Shown: positions 53,326 to 62,841 of the stretch, piece after piece | How positions within the stretch are numbered: position 1 is the stretch's first letter | How the letters are laid out: each line of letters opens with the position of its first letter | Source of the DNA: Streptomyces sp. XY006 | GTDB taxonomy: Bacteria > Actinomycetota > Actinomycetes > Streptomycetales > Streptomycetaceae | Direction: 5' to 3' | Assembly: GCF_002237655.1 (NCBI RefSeq) | Contig: NZ_NOKT01000023.1 | Coordinates: 62,001 to 126,000, forward strand | Length of the DNA: 64,000 nucleotides | Translations under genes and position numbers: made by a program | Notes under the pieces: model-generated | Database searches by the model: none | Seen by the model: the letters and a program-made list of their open reading frames with translations, nothing else | Told to the model about the DNA's origin: nothing

Positions 53326-53994
53326 TCAACTCTTCGCCGCGAGTTCCTTGAGGGCGACATTGAGCTCCAGGACGTTCACGCGCGGCTCGCCCATGAAGCC
53401 GAGGGAGCGGCCCTCGGTGTGCTCGTCGACGAGCTTCCGCACCTCGCCGGCGGACAGGCCGTTCTTCTCGGCGACCCGGTGGACCTGGAGGTCCGCGTAC
53501 TGCGGGGAGATGTCCGGGTCCAGGCCGGAACCGGAGGAGGTGACCGCGTCGGCGGGGACCTGGGACGGCCTCACCCTGTAGGTGCCGGTGGAGTTGTCCT
53601 TGACGACGGCCGCCTTGGCATCCTTCACCCACCGGATGAGCTCTGCGTTGTCACCGGAGCGGTTGGTCGCGCCGGACAGGATGAGCTCGTACTGGGGGTT
53701 GACGCTGTTGGTGCCGAGTCCGTTGGCGGGGCGGCCCTGGAACCACTTCAGGTCCGGTGCCGGGGTCTCCTGGCCCTCCTTCAGCGGCAGGTTGTACGCC
53801 TGGCCGATCAGGGAGGAGCCGACGACCTTGCCGTCCGCCTTGATCTCGGAGCCGTTCGCCTGGTCGTGGAACAGCCCCTGCGCGATGCCGGTGACGACCA
53901 GCGGGTAGAGGACACCGGTCACCAGGGTCAGCACGAGGAGGGCGCGCAGGCCCGCCCCGAGCAGCCGGGCGGTGTTCGTGACGGAGTTGTTCAT
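53326..53994 (-). CDS. kdpC: K+-transporting ATPase subunit KdpC
   Basis: 222 residues. One N-terminal helix (about 15-37) anchors a periplasm-side domain with SSLIGQAYNLP, FQGRPA, SGSGLDPDISPQYADLQVHRVA and VNVLELNVAL, all standard for KdpC. It stabilises the KdpFABC complex and affects ATP affinity. Five bases separate it from the kdpB stop. The protein is slightly longer than enteric KdpC, as in other actinobacteria. Confidence 0.95.
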   Translation of the reverse strand: MNNSVTNTARLLGAGLRALLVLTLVTGVLYPLVVTGIAQGLFHDQANGSEIKADGKVVGSSLIGQAYNLPLKEGQETPAPDLKWFQGRPANGLGTNSVNPQYELILSGATNRSGDNAELIRWVKDAKAAVVKDNSTGTYRVRPSQVPADAVTSSGSGLDPDISPQYADLQVHRVAEKNGLSAGEVRKLVDEHTEGRSLGFMGEPRVNVLELNVALKELAAKS

Positions 53995-53999
53995 GGCGG

Positions 54000-56122
<2,123 letters not shown>

Positions 56123-56123
<1 letters not shown>

Positions 56124-57784
56124 CACGCCAGCCCTTCGGCCAGCGGCCCCAGCGCGAGCGCGGGGAAGTACGTCAGACCGGTGACGATGATGATCGTGCC
56201 GGCCAGCAGCCCGGTGTACAGCGGCTTGTCGGTGCGCAGGGTGCCCGCGGTCGCCGGGACCGGCTGCTGCTCGGCGAGCGAGCCGGCCAGCGCCAGTACG
56301 AACACCATCGGCAGGAACCGGCCCAGCAGCATCGCCAGGCCGATCGTGGTGTTGAACCACTGCGTGTCCGCGTTCAGGCCGGCGAAGGCCGAGCCGTTGT
56401 TGTTGGCGCCGGACGTGTAGGCGTAGAGGATCTCGGAGAAGCCGTGCGCACCGCTGTTGGTCATGGAGTTCGCCGGGGTCGGCAGCGCCATCGCGAAGGC
56501 GGTGAAGACGAGCACGAGGGCCGGGGTGATCAGGATGTAGCAGGCGGCCAGCTTGATCTCGCGGGAGCCGATCTTCTTGCCCAGGTACTCCGGTGTGCGG
56601 CCGACCATCAGACCGGCGATGAACACCGCGATGATCGCCATGACCAGCATGCCGTAGAGGCCGGAGCCGACACCGCCCGGCGCGATCTCGCCCAGCATCA
56701 TGCCGAGCATGGTGATGCCGCCGCCGAGGCCGGTGAGGGAGGAGTGGAAGGAGTCCACCGCGCCGGTCGAGGTCAGCGTGGTCGACACCGCAAAGATCGA
56801 CGAACCGCCGATCCCGAAACGGACCTCCTTGCCCTCCATCGCACCGTTTGCCAGTTCGAAGGCCGGGCCGTGGTGGGCGAACTCGGTCCACATCATCAGC
56901 GAGACGAAGCCGACCCAGATCGTGGCCATGGTGGCGAGGATCGCGTAGCCCTGCTTGACCGAGCCGACCATGATGCCGAAGGTCCGGGTGATCGAGAACG
57001 GGATCAGCAGGATCAGGAAGATCTCGAACAGGTTGGTGAAGGGGGTGGGGTTCTCGAAGGGGTGGGCACTGTTGGCGTTGAAGTAGCCGCCGCCGTTGGT
57101 GCCCAGCTCCTTGATGACCTCCTGCGAGGCGACCGCGCCGCCGTTCCACTGCTGGGTGCCCCCCATGAACTGGCCGACCTCGTGGATGCCGGAGAAGTTC
57201 TGGATCACGCCGCAGGCGACCAGCACGAGCGCGCCGACGACGGCGAGCGGGACGAGGATACGGACGACACCGCGCACCAGGTCGGACCAGAAGTTGCCCA
57301 GCTCACCGGTACGGGAGCGGGCGAACCCACGGACGAGCGCCACGGCGACGGCGATGCCGACGGCGGCCGAGACGAAGTTCTGCACGGCGAGACCGGCCGT
57401 CTGCACGACGTGGCCCATGGCCTGCTCGCCGTAGTAGGACTGCCAGTTGGTGTTGCTCACGAACGACGCGGCCGTGTTGAACGCCTGGTCCGGGTCGATC
57501 GCGGCGAAGCCCAGCGAGCCCGGCAGGTGGCCCTGCAGGCGCTGGAGCAGGTAGAGGAACAGGACGCCGACGGCGGAGAAGGCAAGCACGCCGCGCAGGT
57601 ACGCGGGCCAGCGCATCTGTGTGTCGGGGTCGGCACCGATGCCCTTGTAGATCCACTTCTCGACACGCCAGTGCTTGTCGGAGGTGTAGACCTTGGCCAT
57701 GTAGGTGCCGAGGGGCTTGTAGGCGAGCGCCAGTGCCGCTATCAGGGCGAGCAGCTGGAGCACACCCGCGAGTACGGGGCCCAT
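56123..57784 (-). CDS. kdpA: K+-transporting ATPase subunit KdpA
   Basis: 553 residues with about ten membrane helices. Four P-loops line the K+ path: FVSNTNWQSYYGE, the GTNGGGYFNANSAHPFENP region, GIGGSSIFAVSTTLTSTGAVD and SGANNNGSAFAGL. It is the channel-like subunit that binds K+ with high affinity. It follows kdpF by eight bases. Confidence 0.96.
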
Positions 57785-57792
57785 CTCTTGTC

Positions 57793-57882
57793 TCAGAACC
57801 TCTCCGGGAAGATCAGGGCGAGGACGAGATATCCCAGAAGGGAGACGGCCACGACGAGGCCGACGACGTTCTCGGCGGTCAC
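57793..57882 (-). CDS. kdpF: KdpF small membrane subunit
   Basis: 29 residues from a GTG at 57882 (VTAENVVGLVVAVSLLGYLV then LALIFPERF): one membrane helix with the typical LIFPERF end of KdpF. It stabilises the Kdp complex at the KdpA/B interface. The GTG overlaps the TGA of a 27-residue ORF upstream as GTGA, so its translation is probably coupled to that ORF. Confidence 0.88.
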   Translation of the reverse strand: MTAENVVGLVVAVSLLGYLVLALIFPERF

Positions 57883-57962
57883 AGCTTGGTCACCCCCTTG
57901 GCGACGAGGGCCACCAGCGCGAATACCGCGATCGTGGTGACGACGAAGGCCAGATCGGCCAT
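57879..57962 (-). CDS. 27-residue membrane peptide leading the kdp operon
   Basis: MADLAFVVTTIAVFALVALV then AKGVTKL. A good AGGAG lies six bases before the ATG at 57962, and the TGA overlaps the kdpF GTG. It is a single hydrophobic helix with a basic tail. It may be a second KdpF-like subunit, a regulatory microprotein or a leader peptide coupling translation into kdpF. I do not know a described homologue. Confidence 0.72.
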   Translation of the reverse strand: MADLAFVVTTIAVFALVALVAKGVTKL

Positions 57963-58067
57963 CGCGAACTCCTGGAGTGAGGTTCGGTTGAAACGGACGA
58001 TTCGAGGAAAGCGCATCCGTGGCCGGATCAGACCGGTCGTTGACGCCTCCCTTACGGCCGGGCCCAC

Positions 58068-58089
58068 GACTTTGACGGAACCCTGACGG
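58068..58089. promoter_or_regulatory. Putative KdpE operator for the kdp operon
   Basis: GACTTTGACGG (58068-58078) is followed directly by AACCCTGACGG (58079-58089): an 11-bp-period direct repeat sharing TGACGG, the spacing used by OmpR/PhoB-type regulators. It is 106 bp upstream of the first kdp ORF. The same 11-mer occurs at 60081. Confidence 0.6.
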
Positions 58090-58141
58090 CACCCGGTCCG
58101 CACGGGTGAGCAGCTCGCCGTGGCGGAAGGCCCGTCCGGCC

Positions 58142-59980
58142 TCACGGCAGCCGGAAACGGAGACGGCAGATCACCGCGTCCGTCTCCCTCCGCACGGCGT
58201 GCGCGACGACCGCGCCCCGCTGGTTCTGCAGCAACCGCTGCCACAGCCGCTCCGGCTCCGTCTCCGGGATCAGCACGGTGACCCGCGCGCCGGGCTCGGC
58301 GGCACCCACGGCACGGACGTACGCGGCGATGGGACGACCCAGCGAGCGGCGTTCGCAGTCCAGCCGGACCAGCGGCACGCCCGGGTCCCACTCCGCCCAG
58401 GCAAGCTCCAGCGCGTACAGGGCGGCACGGTCCTCCGGGTCGGAGTGGCTGACGGTCACCGCGCGGACCTCGTCGCCGAGGGAGGTCGCGGCGGTCAGCG
58501 CCTCGGAGGTCAGTCGGGAGATCGAGGAGACCGGCACGATCACGACCGAGCGGTCGCGGTGCGGGACGTCGGGGATCCGGCCCAGACCGAGGCGCTCGCC
58601 GATGCGGGCGTAGGCACGGTGCACGGTCCGGAAGGCCACGACCAGCAGAGGCAGGGTGATCACGATCAGCCAGGCCCCTTCCTCGAACTTGGTCGCGGTG
58701 ACGACGACGGCCGACACTCCCGTGAGCAGCCCGCCGAAGCCGTTGAGAGCCGCCTTGCCCCGCCAGCCCGGGCCGCGCTGCAGGCGCCAGTGCAGGACCA
58801 TGCCGGTCTGGGCGATGGTGAAGCCGACGAAGACTCCGATGGCGAACAGCGGCACGAGGGTGTTGGTGTCGCCGCCGGAGAAGACCAGCAGCGCGCAGGA
58901 GACCGTGTACAGGGCCAGCACGCCGTGCCGGTGCACCTGGCGGTCCGCCTTGAGAGCGAAGACGTGCGGCAGGTAGTTGTCACGGGCCAGCAGCTTCAGC
59001 AGTACCGGAAGGCCACCGAAAGAGGTGTTCGCGGACAGGGCGAGCAGGATCATCGTCGCGAACTGGACCACGTAGAAGGCCCAGTTGTGGCCCAGCGAGG
59101 CGTCCGCCAACTGGGCCAGGACGGTGACGCCCTGGACCGGCTGGAGGTGGAACCGGGAGATCAGCACCGAAAGCCCGATCAGCATCACACCGAGGACGGC
59201 GCCCAGTGCGACCTCCGCGCGCTGGGCGCGCTTGACGCGGGGAACGCGGAAGGAGGGAACGGCGTTGGCGATGGCCTCGACGCCGGTGAGAGCGGAACAG
59301 CCCGAGGCGAACGCCTTCAGCAGGAGCAGGGCGCCCACGGTGGTGGCGTCGTCGGCGAGCGCGGAGGCGTGGCCCGCCGCGGTCGCCGTGCTCACCGGCT
59401 CCGACCGGAACAGCCCGACGACGATGAGCGCGAGGATCGACCCGACGAAGACGGCGGTCGGCACGATGAACGCCCTCGCCGACTCCACGATGCCGCGCAG
59501 GTTCACCGCCGTGATCAGCACCAGCACAGCGAGGCACAGCCCCAGCCGGTCGTCATAGAGGGCGGGAAAGGCCGAGGTCAGGGCGGCAACACCCGCGGTG
59601 ACAGCGACGGCTACGTTCAGGACGTAGTCCAGCACCAGCGAGGCGGCGGCCACCAGGCTCGTGCGCGGGCCCAGGTGAGCCTTGGCGACGGCGTAGGAGC
59701 CGCCCCCGTCCGGGAAGGCAGCGATCACCTGCCGGTAGGAGGCGACCAGCACCGCCAGCAGCACGGCAATGGCCAGCGTGACCGGCAGGGTGAAGCCCAG
59801 GCCGTGCGCGGCGGCGGCCAGTACCAGGACGATCGCCTCGGGCCCGTAGGCCACCGACGCCATGGCGTCCAGGGACAGGGCGGCCAGGCCGGTGAGGGAG
59901 GTCAGCCGGTGGCGCTCACCGGTATCGGGCGGTTCCTCTCCGGCGGGTACGGCGTCAGGCTTGGTCGTCACTACGGACAT
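58142..59980 (-). CDS. KimA-like APC-superfamily potassium importer
   Basis: 612 residues from the ATG at 59980; an ATG six codons earlier is possible. SLDAMASVAYGPEAIVLVLA, VASYRQVIAAFPDGGGSYAV, LLLKAFASGCSALTGVEAIA, ANTSFGGLPVLLKLLARDNY and a C-terminal soluble domain of about 140 residues (VVIVPVSSISRLTSEALTAA...) run parallel to Bacillus KimA (YdaO), a K+/H+ symporter. Generic annotation would be amino-acid permease, but its position after kdp and the shared operator support K+ uptake. No ydaO (c-di-AMP) riboswitch was recognised upstream. Confidence 0.82.
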   Translation of the reverse strand: MSVVTTKPDAVPAGEEPPDTGERHRLTSLTGLAALSLDAMASVAYGPEAIVLVLAAAAHGLGFTLPVTLAIAVLLAVLVASYRQVIAAFPDGGGSYAVAKAHLGPRTSLVAAASLVLDYVLNVAVAVTAGVAALTSAFPALYDDRLGLCLAVLVLITAVNLRGIVESARAFIVPTAVFVGSILALIVVGLFRSEPVSTATAAGHASALADDATTVGALLLLKAFASGCSALTGVEAIANAVPSFRVPRVKRAQRAEVALGAVLGVMLIGLSVLISRFHLQPVQGVTVLAQLADASLGHNWAFYVVQFATMILLALSANTSFGGLPVLLKLLARDNYLPHVFALKADRQVHRHGVLALYTVSCALLVFSGGDTNTLVPLFAIGVFVGFTIAQTGMVLHWRLQRGPGWRGKAALNGFGGLLTGVSAVVVTATKFEEGAWLIVITLPLLVVAFRTVHRAYARIGERLGLGRIPDVPHRDRSVVIVPVSSISRLTSEALTAATSLGDEVRAVTVSHSDPEDRAALYALELAWAEWDPGVPLVRLDCERRSLGRPIAAYVRAVGAAEPGARVTVLIPETEPERLWQRLLQNQRGAVVAHAVRRETDAVICRLRFRLP

Positions 59981-60080
59981 GGGAGAGTGCCCCTTCATTC
60001 AATGTTCGGGTGCACCCAGGTTCTGACCTGTACCCGTCGCGTCCGATCGGTCCTTGCGCCTTCTTCGCGTCCGGACAGTG

Positions 60081-60102
60081 GACTTTGACGGGATGTTGAC
60101 AC
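60081..60102. promoter_or_regulatory. Putative KdpE operator for the KimA-like gene
   Basis: GACTTTGACGG (60081-60091) then GATGTTGACAC (60092-60102), an 11-bp-period direct repeat (TTGACGG/TTGACAC). The first half is identical to the first half of the site at 58068, in the same orientation, 101 bp upstream of the start at 59980. It is also 150 bp upstream of the divergent gene at 60252. Confidence 0.6.
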
Positions 60103-60251
60103 GCGGGCGACAAGACGACGGCCGAGCCCTTCGACGCGACTGGCCGGCCGCTCGGGGGCGACCGGGCGTCGGGGCAGGATGCCGTTCGGTATCCGTCAGA
60201 GCCGTGTCAAGGCGCGCCAAGCCGCAGTCCCGGCGCACTAGCGTCCGCTCC

Positions 60252-60818
60252 ATGGGACGCCGTGACGATGCACCCGGGGGACAGCTCGACGCACGGGCGA
60301 AGGAACCCGGCGGAACTGGTGAAGCGACGAACGACCTCGAACGCGTACAGGAACTGCGGGGCGCGGCCTGCTGCGCCGGACTGCTGCTGGTCTTCCTGCT
60401 CCTGCTCGACTGGGGCTCCGGCCTGATCACTCCTTGGCGGGCTCTGCTGTGGTGCGGCCTCGCCGGACTGCTCTACGCCGTGCTGTATCCGCAGCGCGTG
60501 TCGGTGGCCGGCAACTGGCTGACCACGCGCGGTCTGGTCCGTGTACACCGGGTCCGGACCGATCTCCTGGTGTCGGTCCGCTGCCTGGACGGGGTCTCCC
60601 AGCGTCTCGTGCTGCGGGACTGCCTCGGTGGCCGTGCGGAGATCGACCCCAAGGTTCTGGTGCGCCACCCGCAGCTGTGGCTCCGCCTGGAGCGGGGGGC
60701 CCGGAAAGCCGCCGAAGACGGCTCCCTGCTCTGCGGCGCGACCGCGTTGCGGCGCCTCTCGGAACGCGTGCACCGCGAGACAGCCCACGCCGTCTTCAGG
60801 GTTTCCGGCCTGGAGTGA
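60252..60818 (+). CDS. Two-helix membrane protein of unknown function
   Basis: 188 residues from the ATG at 60252. No ribosome-binding site is visible, so a leaderless mRNA or another start is possible. A charged N-terminus (about 1-40) is followed by two adjacent helices (about 43-60 and 65-82) and a C-terminal cytosolic domain with LTTRGLVRVHRVRTDLLVSV and LVLRDCLGGRAEIDPKVLV. It resembles small conserved Streptomyces membrane proteins of PH-like or unknown type. It is divergent from the KimA-like gene and shares its upstream region. Confidence 0.75.
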   Translation: MGRRDDAPGGQLDARAKEPGGTGEATNDLERVQELRGAACCAGLLLVFLLLLDWGSGLITPWRALLWCGLAGLLYAVLYPQRVSVAGNWLTTRGLVRVHRVRTDLLVSVRCLDGVSQRLVLRDCLGGRAEIDPKVLVRHPQLWLRLERGARKAAEDGSLLCGATALRRLSERVHRETAHAVFRVSGLE

Positions 60819-60821
60819 GCG

Positions 60822-61010
60822 TCAGTCCGGTCCGACAGGCCCGGCGGTGTCCAGTGCCCGACCCGTCCGGCCGGCGGATGTCACCGCCACGAGCCGGGCT
60901 GGCGCGGGGTCGCCGGGCAGTGGCCGTTGCCAGCGGAGTTCGCCGTCGCACCAGCCGACGGCGTCGGCGTGCCAGGGCGGCTTCCACGGTGACTCCGCAC
61001 TGCGCATGTC
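60822..61010 (-). CDS. Possible 62-residue hypothetical protein
   Basis: MRSAESPWKPPWHADAVGWC is followed by DGELRWQRPLPGDPAPARLV and a Gly/Thr-rich end. Third codon positions are strongly G/C, which favours coding, but the start at 61010 has only a weak upstream site and the family is unknown. It ends three bases after the convergent stop at 60818. It may be a real small gene or a fragment. Confidence 0.35.
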   Translation of the reverse strand, partial: DMRSAESPWKPPWHADAVGWCDGELRWQRPLPGDPAPARLVAVTSAGRTGRALDTAGPVGPD

Positions 61011-61156
61011 CGGTCCGCCGCGAGGATTCATGCGAACGGACTCGGCCTCCCGGCCCCTGGCTCTGCCGGACGGACGCCTGCTGTGTCTGTACTGGGACTG
61101 CGGCCGGCCCTCCATGTGCTGGGGCGTCTGCGCGTCGGCAGGGATTCACTGCGGGC

Positions 61157-61510
61157 TCAGGTTGCCGTATTGCATCGAGTGCAACACATCTCGCACTGCG
61201 CCAACTCGCGGAGCTGCAGCTGACGCCCAGGCTGGCGTCGGCTCGGTGGTTGGTCGGGATGCGCTCCCTCTGCGCCCAGAGCGGAGAAACGCCCGGGAAA
61301 CAGCCGCTCGCGGACCTCCGGCTCCGCGTCGGAGAAGGCCTGCCCCATCTCGCTGAGCTCGCCGGCAGTGAAGCCGGCGTGGGAGAAGACGTTCGTAAAG
61401 ACGGCTTCCAGGTCCGACAGGGGCTGCCCGGCCGCGTGCCGGGCGAACCCGTTGAGCATCACGGCCAGCAGGACGTCGGTGGAACTGCTGTGTTCCATCG
61501 TGGTCCCCAT
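61157..61510 (-). CDS. Hypothetical protein, possibly the 3' part of a frameshifted gene
   Basis: About 117 residues: STDVLLAVMLNGFARHAAGQ, PLSDLEAVFTNVFSHAGFTA and GELSEMGQAFSDAEPEVRER look like genuine helical protein, while the last 35 residues (Arg/Gln/Cys-rich) do not. The start codon lacks a ribosome site. A short frame with a strong site begins just upstream at 61602 in another frame, so this could be one gene split by a frameshift near 61530. Confidence 0.35.
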   Translation of the reverse strand: MGTTMEHSSSTDVLLAVMLNGFARHAAGQPLSDLEAVFTNVFSHAGFTAGELSEMGQAFSDAEPEVRERLFPGRFSALGAEGAHPDQPPSRRQPGRQLQLRELAQCEMCCTRCNTAT

Positions 61511-61602
61511 GCGCGTGCGGACACCCGTACCCTCCAGTGCGCAGCAGATGCGGCCACCAGATCGCGCTTGAACTCATGCTCGTCGCTGACGACGTCACTC
61601 AT
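61459..61602 (-). pseudogene. Short ORF with strong ribosome-binding site, possible 5' part of the gene above
   Basis: GGGAGG lies seven bases before the ATG at 61602. The first 22 residues (MSDVVSDEHEFKRDLVAASA...) look like a normal N-terminus; after about residue 24 the reading becomes Arg/Pro-rich and ends at 61459, as expected downstream of a frameshift. No homologue recognised. Confidence 0.3.
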
Positions 61603-61859
61603 CTTCGAACCTCCCCGAGCCTGGCAGGCGCGTAGGCACGCCTGCGGACGTACACCGTCCGGCCAGCGGCACCTCTGTCCGTACCGGGTCCCGGATCCCG
61701 GATCCCGCCGATCCTGACAGGCCGGCAGTCACGTCGCTGACGGCAGAGCAACTTCGGCTCTCGCAGGCTCAGCCCTGTGCGGACAAGGGCGCACGCCCGG
61801 CAGCGCCCCACACCGCAGCCAGGGGAATCACTCACAGGCCCGGGAGCACGATGGCCCGT

Positions 61860-62387
61860 TCAGCACATGGGATGCGTGACTGTGGCGTCGGGGATATCGG
61901 CGGCTTTGTAGTGGCTGTAGCTTCCCGTCAGTTTCGCTTTGGTGTTGAAGGTCTTGAAAGTGAACTGGCCGTGGCTCCTTCCGTCGCAGTTGAAGCGGAA
62001 CGCGTTGGTGGTCACGGTGGGCTCGTCGATCAGCCCGTTGTAGACCAGACCGAAACCACCGCTCTTCACCGGGTTCCCTTGCCCGTCACGGATCTCGAAC
62101 TGTCCTGAGACGTGGCAGTTCATCTGGCTCCAGCCGATGGCCTGTCCACGCCAGCACTTCGCCTGGAAGGACCCGTGAGGCCCGCCGTAGGTGCCGAGAC
62201 AGGCCTGCCAACGCGCTGAGGTCCATCGGTCGGAACTGTAGCTGTCCGACTCCGGGGTGCAGGTTTCGTCGGCGGCCTGTCGAGCGGTAGGTGCTACGGA
62301 AGCGGAGTTCGAGGGAGCCGCGGCCGTCGTTGCGGCCACCGTCACGCAGACGGCAGCTACAACATGGATCATCGTGGTCGTCTTCAC
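61860..62387 (-). CDS. Secreted cysteine-rich protein
   Basis: 175 residues from a GTG at 62387. The signal peptide (about 1-30) has a Thr/Lys N-terminus and an Ala/Val core. The mature part has six cysteines (43, 63, 78, 91, 134 and 175), consistent with three disulfides, and is rich in Ser, Gly, Thr and aromatic residues (WTSARWQACLGTYGGPHGSF, KAKLTGSYSHY). It looks like a compact beta-rich extracellular domain of about 140 residues. No enzyme motif is seen and I do not recognise the family. Confidence 0.72.
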   Translation of the reverse strand: MKTTTMIHVVAAVCVTVAATTAAAPSNSASVAPTARQAADETCTPESDSYSSDRWTSARWQACLGTYGGPHGSFQAKCWRGQAIGWSQMNCHVSGQFEIRDGQGNPVKSGGFGLVYNGLIDEPTVTTNAFRFNCDGRSHGQFTFKTFNTKAKLTGSYSHYKAADIPDATVTHPMC

Positions 62388-62841
62388 ATGCCAGTGAACG
62401 ATGACCAGAGCGATACGGTCACTCCGAACGCGTCGGCAAACCGGCCCCGCTCTGTCGCGGGCGCACGCACCGTGGTGCAGTCCCGGACGTCACTGCAGCA
62501 GGCCGACGGCCATGGCCGTTCCCATGCCCATCGCTGTACCGATGCACTGCGGGACTGCCGCGGAACAACTGCGCTGCGTCAACAGCTCAACTGGCCTCCG
62601 ACGGCACCGGACGCCTGCGGGCCGGCCAGGGGCGCCGATCCGCCCGTGGCTCCGTCACCCACTCCCCCTGGGGACACCGCCGCCTCCGGTGGTGCTAATG
62701 AGAATGCCGCTGGAGCAGACCTGTCCGGGTAGTGGTGGCGGGAACAGCAAGGACGCATACTCGATGATCGTTGTGTGGTACCTCCGCCAGATGAGGTCCC
62801 AGCGATGCATCCGAGGGGAGACAGGGAAGGGCGTGGGGTAC
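62388..62841. other. Intergenic region with gene debris
   Basis: 454 bp between the secreted-protein gene and the APC transporter. Its centre contains a possible thiolase remnant (listed separately). The last 100 bp before 62842 must hold the transporter promoter, but no clear -35/-10 pair stands out. Confidence 0.45.
62490..62690 (-). pseudogene. Possible thiolase 3'-end remnant
   Basis: On the minus strand one frame ends VPQCIGTAMGMGTAMAVGLLQ-stop (stop at 62490-62492), which resembles the Cys/Gly-rich C-terminus of thiolases (CIGxGxGxAxxxE). About 120 bases upstream, DNA similar to the thiolase GHPIGASG block is visible only with frameshifts. The rest of the gene is absent. Confidence 0.3.

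Noticed and set aside
59999..60251. c-di-AMP (ydaO) riboswitch upstream of the KimA-like gene
   Set aside because: Expected because Bacillus kimA has one, but I could not recognise the conserved ydaO core in this 270-bp space.
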